Positions 7,660 to 15,908 of a stretch of DNA of 40,528 bases are shown piece by piece. Within the stretch, counting starts at the first letter, position 1; every line of letters starts with the position of its first letter. Position numbers and translations under genes: made by a program. Source of the stretch: Candidatus Sabulitectum sp. (GTDB taxonomy: Bacteria; Fermentibacterota; Fermentibacteria; Fermentibacterales; JCC-6); contig JAGLOJ010000043.1 of assembly GCA_023139045.1 (NCBI GenBank), positions 1 to 40,528 of the forward strand, written 5' to 3'. The notes beneath the pieces are model-generated. The model worked only from the letters and a program-made list of their open reading frames with translations. It had not been told where the DNA came from and made no database searches.

Positions 7660-8327
7660 CTGAACCTCCTCCCCATTCGAGTACGTCCCATGCCGAGGTT
7701 AGACCTCCGCTGTGCTGGGGTGTCAAACGGATTCATCCCGGGCTGCTGAGGTATGTTCCCCATAAAACTTGGGGCCGGCTTATGGACACTCCGGGTGCCT
7801 TTCATCATGTTCATAACTCCCTGAGGGCCTCCCATGCGATCGAGGAGCATACTGAGGCTCTCGTTGGTAGTCGCTGGGACCTGCTGGGAGAACATCGCTT
7901 TTTGCTCTGGGCTGATCATCGGTCTGCTCGGGGCAGACATCGGTGGCGTCTGTTGTGGGGGGCTCAAGGCCTGAGGGCTCTGCATCTGACCCATCAAGTC
8001 ATTAAGCATCCCGCCCGCTTTAGTGCTTCCCGGGATCGTCAGGGGATTACCCCCAAGAGTGGCTCCTACCCCGGCGCCCGCTCCTGCGCCTGCTCCTGCG
8101 CCCATACCGGCACCCATACCCATACCTGCAGAGGCTCCAGTGGCTGGGGCCATCGCGGCCCCCGTGAGCGACCCTGCTGCGAGGGACTCTCCTGCGGTGA
8201 GCCCCGCTGCTCCGGCCGCACCCGCTCCGGCCGCACCCGCTCCGGCTGCACCTGCTCCGGCTCCCGCGGCGGCTCCTGTCCCCCCTGCTGCTGCGAGGAT
8301 AGCTGCTAGTATCGCTGGTAATGGCAT
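7656..8327 (-). CDS. Gly/Ala-rich candidate ejection protein, 223 aa
   Basis: The first 100 residues are almost only Ala and Gly (AGAGAAGAGAAGAG), with a hydrophobic start PLPAILAAILAAAGG. The rest is rich in Met, Gln and Pro and ends in a basic tail (RTRMGRRFR). Long Ala/Gly tracts like this could form membrane-inserting helices. The DNA is repetitive and G+C-rich here, so long antisense frames appear that are not genes. Placed among the virion genes; role inferred. Confidence 0.6.
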   Translation of the reverse strand: MPLPAILAAILAAAGGTGAAAGAGAGAAGAGAAGAGAAGAAGLTAGESLAAGSLTGAAMAPATGASAGMGMGAGMGAGAGAGAGAGVGATLGGNPLTIPGSTKAGGMLNDLMGQMQSPQALSPPQQTPPMSAPSRPMISPEQKAMFSQQVPATTNESLSMLLDRMGGPQGVMNMMKGTRSVHKPAPSFMGNIPQQPGMNPFDTPAQRRSNLGMGRTRMGRRFR

Positions 8328-8337
8328 CCTTTATCTC

Positions 8338-9213
8338 CTAGAATAGTCCGCTGAGGCCACCAAACATGGCGTCACTGGCTTCGATCTTTCCTCCTTCTCC
8401 GGACCCCCCAAGTAGGGGAGTGGACCCAGAGCCTCCTACGGCAGTAGATGACCCGAGAACGAGAGGTCCGCCGAGGAGATCGGCGTACTGACCTAGCTGG
8501 TCCCATGGGGCCTGCTGACCGCCCATGCCGAGGTTGTACAATCCTCCCCCGGCAGTTATCCCTTGTCCTATGCCTGCCTGCTGACCACTTATGAGGCCCC
8601 CTAACTGCTGTGAGGCTCCGAGAGCTGTCTCGCCCATCTGGGCTTGTGAGAGGAGGTTGGCTGCTCTGTCTTGGGAGTATTGATCACCGTAGGCGCCCAT
8701 AGCGGTCTGGAGGGCCTGCTTGTTGAGGTCGCTCATGGCGAGACCAGTGGCTATCTCGCCACGGGACCCACCACCATACTGCCCCGCGCCTATCCCGCCC
8801 TCAGTGATACCAGGGAGGACATTGCGCTGGAAATTCTGAGTAGCCTGCTCAAGGGCCATGGCTACGTTCTTATCCAAGAGCGGATTGACCCCTCCCGCCC
8901 CGAACGCCTGAGTGGGGTCAGCGGTGGCCAGACCTGTGAGGCCTTGGAGCATCGGATCAGTAGCCCCCGCAGCCGCACGACCCATGGCACTTTCAGGGCC
9001 GTAAGCCTGCCCGAAGCTCCCCATAAGAGGATCAGTGACCTGTCCTGTTAGTTGTTGGGCTTGCTGGGCGTAGGCGGGGTCCTGACTTAGATCCTGCCCT
9101 TGGCCATATAGTTGACTAAGAAATGGGGTTTGTTCCCCCCAGACATCCTGGCCGGACATCTGATTCATACTTGACTGTGTGGAAGATGTTTTTCCTGAAG
9201 TGTCTCCGCCCAT
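8338..9213 (-). CDS. Gln/Gly-rich virion protein, 291 aa
   Basis: Starts MGGDTSGKTSSTQSSMNQM; the next segment (TPFLSQLYGQGQDL) followed by long Gln/Ala/Gly-rich helices and a glycine-rich C-terminus is a pattern common in podoviral structural proteins between tail and ejection genes. No enzyme motif. GGAGG precedes the start. Probably a tail-associated or ejection protein. Confidence 0.58.
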   Translation of the reverse strand: MGGDTSGKTSSTQSSMNQMSGQDVWGEQTPFLSQLYGQGQDLSQDPAYAQQAQQLTGQVTDPLMGSFGQAYGPESAMGRAAAGATDPMLQGLTGLATADPTQAFGAGGVNPLLDKNVAMALEQATQNFQRNVLPGITEGGIGAGQYGGGSRGEIATGLAMSDLNKQALQTAMGAYGDQYSQDRAANLLSQAQMGETALGASQQLGGLISGQQAGIGQGITAGGGLYNLGMGGQQAPWDQLGQYADLLGGPLVLGSSTAVGGSGSTPLLGGSGEGGKIEASDAMFGGLSGLF

Positions 9214-9216
9214 AGC

Positions 9217-9639
9217 TTATGCCTCCAACTCCTTTTCGATTACGATTCCTCTGTCATCGTATCCGTGATCCCGTAGTCGGCGCAGCCAACCCTTTCGTCC
9301 TTGGATACGGACAGTGTCAGCTCCCGCCTCTCTGGCAATACGCTCTACGGTAGGGAGTGCTTGGTCACACCACTTATCCATCTCTTGCCCGCCGGCAAAA
9401 GATACTTGGCAAACTTTCTTGCGTGGATAGTGGCTCATGCTAAGTACTGCGGCGGCGAGGGTTTTCCCCTCTTCTGTGACCATTATTAACTTTCTTTCGC
9501 CGAGTGTCAAGTCTTTGTATAAATGTTCTAAAGTCGTTTCCCCGTGGGCATGTTGGATAGCCATGTCTATAAGGGGTCCTGCGATAGGCCATACTTCTTC
9601 CAGATCAGCCCTATCTATGAGTTTTAGCCGTACAGTCAT
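9217..9639 (-). CDS. GNAT-like acyltransferase fold protein
   Basis: 140 residues from the ATG that opens MTVRLKLIDRADLEEVW; the frame extends to 9675 without a better start. The pattern of strand, two helices (WPIAGPLIDMAIQHAHGE), a beta hairpin (KLIMVTEEGKTLAAAVL) and a C-terminal pair (GRKGWLRRLRDHGYDD) fits the small GNAT-like proteins found inside podoviral structural clusters. The acetyl-CoA loop is not clear, so it may be a non-catalytic relative. Confidence 0.6.
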   Translation of the reverse strand: MTVRLKLIDRADLEEVWPIAGPLIDMAIQHAHGETTLEHLYKDLTLGERKLIMVTEEGKTLAAAVLSMSHYPRKKVCQVSFAGGQEMDKWCDQALPTVERIAREAGADTVRIQGRKGWLRRLRDHGYDDRGIVIEKELEA

Positions 9640-9663
9640 TAGTTGCCCACCAGTGCTGTGTGG

Positions 9664-9678
9664 AGTGTGGTCCACACT
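9664..9678. other. 15-bp palindrome after a stop codon
   Basis: AGTGTGG-T-CCACACT is a perfect inverted repeat that begins in the stop codon of the 9677 gene and lies in the short gap before the GNAT-like gene. As RNA it gives only a 5-bp stem with a 5-base loop. No T-tract, so a terminator is unlikely. Confidence 0.35.
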
Positions 9679-10486
9679 ACGGTATCACCACATGCCCCTC
9701 GGCTAGAATCGAAAACCGATCTAGTGAGGTTAAGTCATCCTGTATTATCACCTGTAGATCTTCTCCTACCGCAAGTCTTATTGTTACCCCGATTTTGCTC
9801 TGCCCGGCGAATGTGAGTCGGCCTTTGATCCCATACACGCTAAACTTAGCTTGGTCAATGGGGTCGAAATCGAACATCATGGCCGCTAGTTCTGAGTTAG
9901 TCTTTACGGCTTGGCCGATGTTCATATACGCCCCGTCAACTTTACGGAAAACTATGCCCCGGAACCCCGCCGGGATAGCTATGTCGCCGAACTCATTCCA
10001 CCCGGGAGGGCCTACCGTCTCCATTATCAACATGACTCTAGTTATATCTCCGATAATACTGAGACCAGGCTCCGGTAGCCTGAGATTGAATATCTGTGGG
10101 GTGACTGACCCATCGACATTCAAGTCCGTACCGCCCACACTGACTTCATCCAATATCTGGTACTCAAAGTCTAGCGGTGTATCAACTGTGACTGCAAGAG
10201 AGGCGATACTCATTATCCGAGCTTGGTAGAATCTGTTTCCCGCTATGTTATATATCGTCAGATACTGCCCTACCACAAACCCCGTTACCGATGTCACGTT
10301 AATGACGTAATCGTCCTTGGCGGTTGCTACCGTGAGAGTGGTAGTCGCTGCCGTATTGTGGAAAGGTACTATGAGTATGGGTGAAGTTTGATCTTGAAGG
10401 ACTACAGGGGTAGACCCATCAGCCTCCAGCTTCAAAGAAACACCGGTGTTTTTGTCTGTGGGCCAGATTTTTCTGAGTATACTCAT
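9677..10486 (-). CDS. Virion structural protein, 269 aa
   Basis: Chosen start is the ATG at 10486 (MSILRKIWPTDKNTG), which overlaps the upstream stop as ATGA. Thr/Val-rich beta strands dominate (TTTLTVATAKDDYVINVTSV), with a jelly-roll-like spacing and no enzyme motif. Position after the tail nozzle-like gene suggests a tail or fibre-attachment component. No specific family recognised. Confidence 0.55.
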   Translation of the reverse strand: MSILRKIWPTDKNTGVSLKLEADGSTPVVLQDQTSPILIVPFHNTAATTTLTVATAKDDYVINVTSVTGFVVGQYLTIYNIAGNRFYQARIMSIASLAVTVDTPLDFEYQILDEVSVGGTDLNVDGSVTPQIFNLRLPEPGLSIIGDITRVMLIMETVGPPGWNEFGDIAIPAGFRGIVFRKVDGAYMNIGQAVKTNSELAAMMFDFDPIDQAKFSVYGIKGRLTFAGQSKIGVTIRLAVGEDLQVIIQDDLTSLDRFSILAEGHVVIP

Positions 10487-10863
10487 AGCACTCTCCAATT
10501 CGACCCGTCTGAGTATAATTTCATAGACTCCCCTGGGTACAGATCCTGCGTGGTCACATCTTCTATAAGTTCGCCCCCGTCCCCGGTCAAAGTCACGTCA
10601 TAGGTTGTGGACAAATCCATCCTCTCCATCACTACGCATCTCCCCTCGAAGGCTGCGGCTGGTGTCATTGTGACCGCGATATCGTTGCTGGTGGCGTCCA
10701 GTAGAAGCAGTCTGTCACCGGCCTCCGTGGTATAGGTAGGGTCCGATACGGAAGTGGGAGCAGTCGGGAGCCCCTCCCCATACAGTATGTCTAGCGCATC
10801 GGATATGCGGCGGAACTCGTCCATGAGGACGGGATCGGGTACGTTACCTGGTCGGTAGTCCAT
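10483..10863 (-). CDS. Small beta-rich tail-region protein, 126 aa
   Basis: A helical N-terminus (PDPVLMDEFRRISDALDIL) is followed by a beta domain whose end, LYPGESMKLYSDGSNWRVL, is typical of phage fibre and tail modules. This pattern is often found in adhesion or fibre-anchor proteins. It abuts the 520-residue tail protein and is translationally coupled to the next gene. Confidence 0.6.
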   Translation of the reverse strand: MDYRPGNVPDPVLMDEFRRISDALDILYGEGLPTAPTSVSDPTYTTEAGDRLLLLDATSNDIAVTMTPAAAFEGRCVVMERMDLSTTYDVTLTGDGGELIEDVTTQDLYPGESMKLYSDGSNWRVL

Positions 10864-12426
10864 TTACCACCTCTCTGCGAGTTCTACATCAAAATCGAAG
10901 GAATGGAGCTCCCAGTTCACATCGTCCTCGGAACGACATCTCAGTGAGTGATACCGACCCTTAGAGTAGAAGTCCACCTTGTCATCGACTCCCACGACAA
11001 ACGGCATCTCAGGACCCCAATCTATGGCGTCTGTGGCCTGGGCCTGGGTCCCTAATCTGAAATATACTGTCGGATTGCCGGTAGAGGACATCCTTGGGTA
11101 TAGACCTTTGACCAGCTTGAAATTGCGCCGGTCCAGAAGGGGCATAGACTCCCTGGTAACGTATGCCAAGAAGTTCGTACCGTCAAACTGATTTGTTTTA
11201 TCTGCTTCGAGGAACTGGGAGTTCTCCTGGTCCCCTATGAGCATCGCATATGCGGTAGGAGAGTATGTCCCTGCGTCCCATAAGGTCAGATCATCATCCC
11301 ATACCTGAGAGTCTGAATCCCAATCGACCGGGTCGCCTGGGTCTACTATCCCTGATACCGCGAACCGGGCCAGAGGCATCTCTCGGACCCCGAGGGTGTC
11401 CTCCTCATAGTTCCATATGAGGGCCGTATCTGCGAAACTGCTGGTTCCTGAGGGGAAGCATACCCACATCTCTCTTTGGGCGTGGTGCTCGACTATATAG
11501 CTTCTCCGGAACGTGGTCGCGTTCATAGTGCTGAACAACCAAGTCCGCATCTTATCATCGAGAATACTCTTTGGCCTGGCAGGGGACCCGTCATGCACTA
11601 CGAGGTCGTCCTTGGTAAGGACCAGATGCCGGCTCCCCCCTATCGATCCTATACAGTTGGCTGCCAAGGCTCCGACATTATCATACAGTTTCCTGAACTG
11701 GAATATGAACTGTCCGCCTATGTACTGCATGATGTAGCATGAGTCGCGTTTGTAGATGATGAACATATCGCCCAGAGGGAGGCCGTCTACCAGCTCTCCC
11801 TGGGTGTCTGCTACATCATACTCCCCCGCCTCTCCTGTCGGGTCGGTCTCGTCCCAGCTTGTGGGGACTGACCCCGTGGGGGCTGCATCGCTCCACTTAA
11901 CCCGATCGGGGTATTCTACCGAGGTGTCGGTGATGTTCATGGCGATCAAGAAGTTTTTATAGGTCCGGACAACTTCAGCGGTGGTGTTAGCCGGCCAGTT
12001 GGGGAGAGTCGTCATGGGATTGGACGTAGCCCCGTCCCACCACCATGGGTTCTCTTTTCCATTGTTTATGACAACGAGATTGTTGATCAGGTCCCCGTTC
12101 CAGTTGGTGTCAAGATCGATCGATCCCGAGATGCCGGCGGCCGGGGTGATATCGAAATGGGAGGCCATGTCTGTGACGGCTACGCCTGTGGTATCTGCGT
12201 AGACCCAGTAGTAGAGGCTCCCATACCCTACTGGGATAAACCAGTTGGGGTCGAAGGTCAGAGTGCCGAACACCTGTTCTTGGCCGGGGAACTTCTGTGT
12301 GGCCCCATCCTGGAACCGGATGTTCTGTGCGTCAGTCCAGACATCTAAAGGGAGATCATAGGCCGGAGTATCATAGTTCAGCCCGTTCAGCTTTAGCGTC
12401 AGATATGGTTCGTTGTAGTCGGCCAT
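10864..12426 (-). CDS. Tail nozzle / stabilisation protein, beta-propeller type
   Basis: 520 residues. The opening (NLYDTPAYDLPLDVWTDA-like, with DAQNIRFQDGATQKFPG) is the usual start of large podoviral tail proteins that close the tail tube. Repeating WD/aromatic-rich strands follow (LGDMFIIYKRDSCYIMQYIG, HLVLTKDDLVVHDG), consistent with a propeller as in the P22 gp10-like or T7 gp12-like nozzle. It lies between the fibre-like 280-residue protein and smaller tail proteins. Family by architecture, not by exact match. Confidence 0.68.
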   Translation of the reverse strand: MADYNEPYLTLKLNGLNYDTPAYDLPLDVWTDAQNIRFQDGATQKFPGQEQVFGTLTFDPNWFIPVGYGSLYYWVYADTTGVAVTDMASHFDITPAAGISGSIDLDTNWNGDLINNLVVINNGKENPWWWDGATSNPMTTLPNWPANTTAEVVRTYKNFLIAMNITDTSVEYPDRVKWSDAAPTGSVPTSWDETDPTGEAGEYDVADTQGELVDGLPLGDMFIIYKRDSCYIMQYIGGQFIFQFRKLYDNVGALAANCIGSIGGSRHLVLTKDDLVVHDGSPARPKSILDDKMRTWLFSTMNATTFRRSYIVEHHAQREMWVCFPSGTSSFADTALIWNYEEDTLGVREMPLARFAVSGIVDPGDPVDWDSDSQVWDDDLTLWDAGTYSPTAYAMLIGDQENSQFLEADKTNQFDGTNFLAYVTRESMPLLDRRNFKLVKGLYPRMSSTGNPTVYFRLGTQAQATDAIDWGPEMPFVVGVDDKVDFYSKGRYHSLRCRSEDDVNWELHSFDFDVELAERW

Positions 12427-13268
12427 TATGCCCTGGCTTTAAAGTAGACTTCCCATTTAGAGAGAGTGAGGCTGACGATGATCCCTGAGGCTTTGTTAAA
12501 AAGGGCCAGAGGACTAACAGCACTAGACAAAACGATATTCAGGTTAGTGCCATCTGGATTCACGGAGTAGCCGGTAAGGGCCGAGCCTGCGTTAAGGCCC
12601 TGCATCGGATGGAGAACTTCCTCATTCTGGGCATATCCCGCCTCTCCCCCCGCGTCAGTACACTTAACGTACATATCGATAGAGTAGGGCACGTTGGAAA
12701 GCCCATGCGCCAGCTGATATGTAGCCGCAGCAGCGGGGGTCTGTGCTGGGCTGGTATACTCCTCGGTGAAGGGCAGAGCCGCTAGGTTGGTATCGACATA
12801 GGCCTTGATGCTCTCTCCGGAACAGAAATTCGTAGCAGAGGCCGTGGCCATGGAGTCATCATCGATGAACCCGGTGATACCGTCCATGATGTTCAGTTCC
12901 GCCGTGGATGCTGTGATGCCGTCCATGGTGTTCAGCTCTACAGTGGATGCCGTGATGCCATCCATGGTGTTCAGTTCGGCGGTGGACGCCGTGATGCCAT
13001 CCATGGTGTTCAGCTCTGCTGCATCGGCGGTGACCCCGTCGAGGATGTTCAGCTCGGCGGTGGTAACCGTAGCGCCATCGAGGATGTTCAGCTCGGTGTG
13101 GGTAGATGTGATCGCCCCGGTGATGTTGGGGAAAGAGTTAAGGAGGACGTTCTTGATACCCCTGAGATGGTCATCTCCTTGGCTCTTGGGGTCGGTGGCT
13201 CCTACTGGATTGGTGTTGACAAACACGTCGATGAATTTGTCGGCACCTGTCATATCTTCGAGACCCAT
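12426..13268 (-). CDS. Short tail fibre with ELN-DG repeats
   Basis: 280 residues. The N-terminus (KFIDVFVNTNPVGATDPKSQ, then GDDHLRGIKNVLLNSFP) is the attachment part common to many podoviral fibres. Residues about 58-130 hold six copies of a 13-residue repeat, ELNxxDGxTAxxA, known from trimeric fibre shafts. The C-terminal part is a beta domain ending SLTLSKWEVYFKARA. Probably a trimeric side fibre or head-tail fibre. Confidence 0.7.
   Translation of the reverse strand: MGLEDMTGADKFIDVFVNTNPVGATDPKSQGDDHLRGIKNVLLNSFPNITGAITSTHTELNILDGATVTTAELNILDGVTADAAELNTMDGITASTAELNTMDGITASTVELNTMDGITASTAELNIMDGITGFIDDDSMATASATNFCSGESIKAYVDTNLAALPFTEEYTSPAQTPAAAATYQLAHGLSNVPYSIDMYVKCTDAGGEAGYAQNEEVLHPMQGLNAGSALTGYSVNPDGTNLNIVLSSAVSPLALFNKASGIIVSLTLSKWEVYFKARA
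12885..13097 (-). repeat. 39-bp coding repeats (ELN-DG shaft)
   Basis: About six copies of a 39-bp unit encoding ELNxxDGxTAxxA inside the short fibre gene. The three central copies are nearly identical at DNA level and the outer ones have drifted, as expected for recent slippage or unequal exchange. Confidence 0.85.
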
Positions 13269-13277
13269 CTTATCCTC

Positions 13278-13913
13278 CTACGGGGTGCTGGTTCCTAATT
13301 GGTATATCTGCAGAGAGCCTCCGGACTGACGGCGCTCCTCGGCTTCTTCGTTGATCCTGCCTACTTCCGCCGCATATGCTTTCTGGAAGACCGGAACCCT
13401 CTCGTCGGCTTGAGCCCAGATAGCCCACTCGATCAAGGCTGAGTAGACATATATGTTTGGGAATTTGTCCAGGATATCGTTGGTATCAGTATCGTCCACG
13501 AAACTGGTAAGACGGTACTGATAGAAGATTTCCATCTCGGTGTCTTCGCCTGGGGTCGGTTGGACCTCCATCTGGTCCCCGGTCAGAGAGTAGTTCTCTG
13601 GGGTGCCTGTATCGACAAACGACCAGATGGTATCCATCTGCTCCTGAGATAGGGGGAGAATGGCCTTTCGGCCCCCGCCGACGGCTACTTGGACGTTCAT
13701 GAGCTTCCTCATGTCGGCCGGCAGCGTGGTGTACCTCTGTCCTGCAGGAATGGTATAGGAGGCTCTCGTCTCCATGGCGTAGTCATCCAGGTCACTGTTG
13801 ATCCTCGACTGCCCGAGCTGGATGAACATCGGCCAATCGCTAGTTAAGTCTGTCCGGTGGACATACTTAGCCAACTCGTCCTTCAGCGTTCCGTAGTTGG
13901 TGATCTGTCCCAT
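13278..13913 (-). CDS. Head-tail adaptor (SU10 / P22 gp4 type)
   Basis: 211 residues. Begins with a helical segment (YGTLKDELAKYVHRTDL), then LGQSRINSDLDDYAMETRAS and PAGQRYTTLPADMRKLMNVQ, the characteristic order of the adaptor ring that sits below the portal in SU10-like and related podoviruses. A beta insertion and a helical C-terminus (QKAYAAEVGRINEEAEERRQ) complete it. The gene lies between small head genes and the tail genes, as expected. Confidence 0.72.
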   Translation of the reverse strand: MGQITNYGTLKDELAKYVHRTDLTSDWPMFIQLGQSRINSDLDDYAMETRASYTIPAGQRYTTLPADMRKLMNVQVAVGGGRKAILPLSQEQMDTIWSFVDTGTPENYSLTGDQMEVQPTPGEDTEMEIFYQYRLTSFVDDTDTNDILDKFPNIYVYSALIEWAIWAQADERVPVFQKAYAAEVGRINEEAEERRQSGGSLQIYQLGTSTP

Positions 13914-14239
13914 TACAGTCTCCCGGGGGCCGTCCGGAGCTTACTGTACTCCGGATCGTTCAAAAAGTCCTTCATCTGCTGATCGGTGAAGGTGAGAATG
14001 TTCCTGCCTTCGGCCGCCAGCTTCTCGATCACTGCCGGCGGGATAGACGCCACTTTCCTGCCCATCCCCTCTTTCTTCCCGAACCGGCTCTTGGACGAGT
14101 GGGCGTTGAACTCCTGGACGTTCTTGATGAGCGCCGGCTCCACATTCTGGAGTTTCCGGACGGTGACCTTACTCCCATTGGCGAAGTACTGGGTGGTTAT
14201 GCCGCTGAAAGGGTCTGTCTCTTCCGAGATCAACTTCAT
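13913..14239 (-). CDS. Head-region protein, 108 aa
   Basis: Charged protein starting MKLISEETDPFSGITTQYF, with a helical, Lys-rich C-terminal half (PPAVIEKLAAEGRNILTFTD). It overlaps both neighbours by 1-4 bases. Homologous small genes are common between capsid and adaptor genes in podoviruses, but no role is known to me. Confidence 0.6.
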   Translation of the reverse strand: MKLISEETDPFSGITTQYFANGSKVTVRKLQNVEPALIKNVQEFNAHSSKSRFGKKEGMGRKVASIPPAVIEKLAAEGRNILTFTDQQMKDFLNDPEYSKLRTAPGRL

Positions 14240-14871
14240 GCCAGCGGGTCCGCTTCCGCGTCTGGGTGGAATCCGTCAGGGCTGTTTATGATCATGTTGT
14301 AGTGCTGCAGCATCCTGTCGCACTCCCTGTCGATGGCCAACGCCTCTCCATGCAACTGGTGAGGGAGCAATCCTGCGCGGTTCTCTTCCCGAGTTGCGAA
14401 TACCGGAGTCCTGCGAGTCTTGGCTTCAGACTTACGGACAGCGATCTCGATGGCCTCAGTTGCATCGATCTTGGCGGCTTTAGCGGCAGCCTTCTCGATC
14501 TTGGCCCGGACACGTTCCCTGTTCCCTGCCACTTTTATGGCCTGCTTTTTGGCTGCTTCTTCGCTTGCCACTTTGGCCTCAGCTATCTTGGCGAGCTCCT
14601 CGCGCTTGAGGTCCTTACCTGCCTGCTGCTTCGCGAGGAGAGCCTTAGCCGTCTCCTCTGCCCCTTTCCGGGCCTCGGCCTTAGCATCTAACGACACCTG
14701 TGCCGGGTCTACGTGCCCTGCGGCCTTGGCGGCATCTTCTGCTACCTTGGCCTCGGCTTCTGCCGCCCTGGCGCAGGAGGGATGTGCCTGGTGGGCTATG
14801 AGGTCTTTGAGACCGGTCTTGCCGCACTTATCGCAAGTCAGATCTCCTGCGGCGGTTTTAGCACTTGACAT
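14236..14871 (-). CDS. Zinc-finger plus coiled-coil protein, 211 aa
   Basis: The N-terminus carries a C2HC-like site (CDKCGKTGLKDLIAHQAH followed by a Cys). Residues about 30-150 are Ala/Lys/Glu-rich and read as one long helix. The C-terminal part (LHGEALAIDRECDRMLQHYN) is conserved-looking and helical. Its AAGGAG site lies inside the terminator tail after the capsid gene. Likely virion- or assembly-associated by position. Confidence 0.6.
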   Translation of the reverse strand: MSSAKTAAGDLTCDKCGKTGLKDLIAHQAHPSCARAAEAEAKVAEDAAKAAGHVDPAQVSLDAKAEARKGAEETAKALLAKQQAGKDLKREELAKIAEAKVASEEAAKKQAIKVAGNRERVRAKIEKAAAKAAKIDATEAIEIAVRKSEAKTRRTPVFATREENRAGLLPHQLHGEALAIDRECDRMLQHYNMIINSPDGFHPDAEADPLA

Positions 14872-14886
14872 GGTGTTTTCTCCTTG

Positions 14887-14913
14887 AAAACCCCCTCCCC
14901 CGCGGGGGAGGGG
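14887..14913 (-). terminator. Intrinsic terminator after the capsid gene
   Basis: On the minus strand a perfect 9-bp stem (CCCCTCCCC / GGGGAGGGG, loop CGCG) is followed by GTTTT. It lies between the capsid stop and the next gene. With only four T it may be leaky, giving more capsid mRNA than downstream mRNA. Confidence 0.8.
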
Positions 14914-14942
14914 CTTATTAATCCTGAACCGGACACACCTTA

Positions 14943-15899
14943 TTAGGTGTTAAGATCACCAAACAGGACATGGGCTTTCTCGTTGCAGGTCTCCAGGGTG
15001 GTCTCCCAGACAATCTGCTTCCGGATGGAGTCACCGGTCTTAGCCAGATTGAATGAGTGAATGTTCCGGAGGTTCGACAACTTGACATACTCCGGATCGA
15101 CTATGTAGGCCAATCCGGTCTTGCACCAGCGATCGGGGATGATGGTGACGGTGTGGAAATCCCCGTCATACACATCGATGGAAGCGGTGAGCTGCTTGTC
15201 ATCGGTGGTCACATACCGAGTGGCGCTGGAGGTGAAGGTGGAGATTACGCCCTTGGTGGCCGCCGTAACGATGGCCTTGACGTTGCTGTCTCCGCCGGAG
15301 TTGGTGAACAGGCTCTGCAGACCAGCTTCCCAGATGGTCTCGGTCAGCGCCCGATCGGTGCCGGCGTAATCCGAAACATCGGTGCCATCCCCGGTAGGTG
15401 CAGAAGATCCTGCAGCCAACTGGTTATTGGTGACCAGATACGCATCGAAAGAGCCCATCTCTCGGGCGGTAGACTCACTACCGGCCACTTTGACATTGGA
15501 CTGCCCGATCATGATGAGTTCGAGATCACGCTTCATCTCTTTCATCCTACGGGCCATCTGGTAAGCCATCTCTGACTTGACCTGGGCTTTATTGACGATC
15601 TCCTGGGTTCCGGTAACGACCGGGAACTTACCAAGGATCTGGCAGTAATTGTCGATACGGACCCTTGCGGCCGGGTCCACGCCTACTGCCTCACCACCCT
15701 CGAGCTGCGCGTTCTGTGCAGCGGCAGCAAGAGTGTCTTTCGTCCACTCGTGCTTGGTGGCGGTAGCCTTATTGGTTGACAACATGGACAGGAACGGGGT
15801 CTCGGTCGGGGATACGTCAGCGATTACATCACTGAGATCCTCGCGGTTACCTTTTCCTGCTTCATCATAGGAGCTATGCGCTCCGGTAATTATGGCCAT
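14943..15899 (-). CDS. Major capsid protein, SU10 / DUF5309 type
   Basis: 318 residues. The start (AIITGAHSSYDEAGKGNRED, then LSDVIADVSPTETPFLSML) is the hallmark of the SU10-type capsid family with an HK97 fold. Further family features are KHEWTKDTLA, a long helix with YQMARRMKEMKRDLELIMIG and the late strand YVKLSNLRNIHSF. AGGAGG precedes the ATG. It follows the scaffold and precedes a strong terminator, fitting high expression. Confidence 0.88.
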   Translation of the reverse strand: MAIITGAHSSYDEAGKGNREDLSDVIADVSPTETPFLSMLSTNKATATKHEWTKDTLAAAAQNAQLEGGEAVGVDPAARVRIDNYCQILGKFPVVTGTQEIVNKAQVKSEMAYQMARRMKEMKRDLELIMIGQSNVKVAGSESTAREMGSFDAYLVTNNQLAAGSSAPTGDGTDVSDYAGTDRALTETIWEAGLQSLFTNSGGDSNVKAIVTAATKGVISTFTSSATRYVTTDDKQLTASIDVYDGDFHTVTIIPDRWCKTGLAYIVDPEYVKLSNLRNIHSFNLAKTGDSIRKQIVWETTLETCNEKAHVLFGDLNT

Positions 15900-15908
15900 T
15901 TGGCCCTC

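Noticed and set aside
8023..8346. Pro/Ala-rich plus-strand frame
   Set aside because: Antisense of the Gly/Ala tract in the ejection-like gene; the composition alone explains the open frame.
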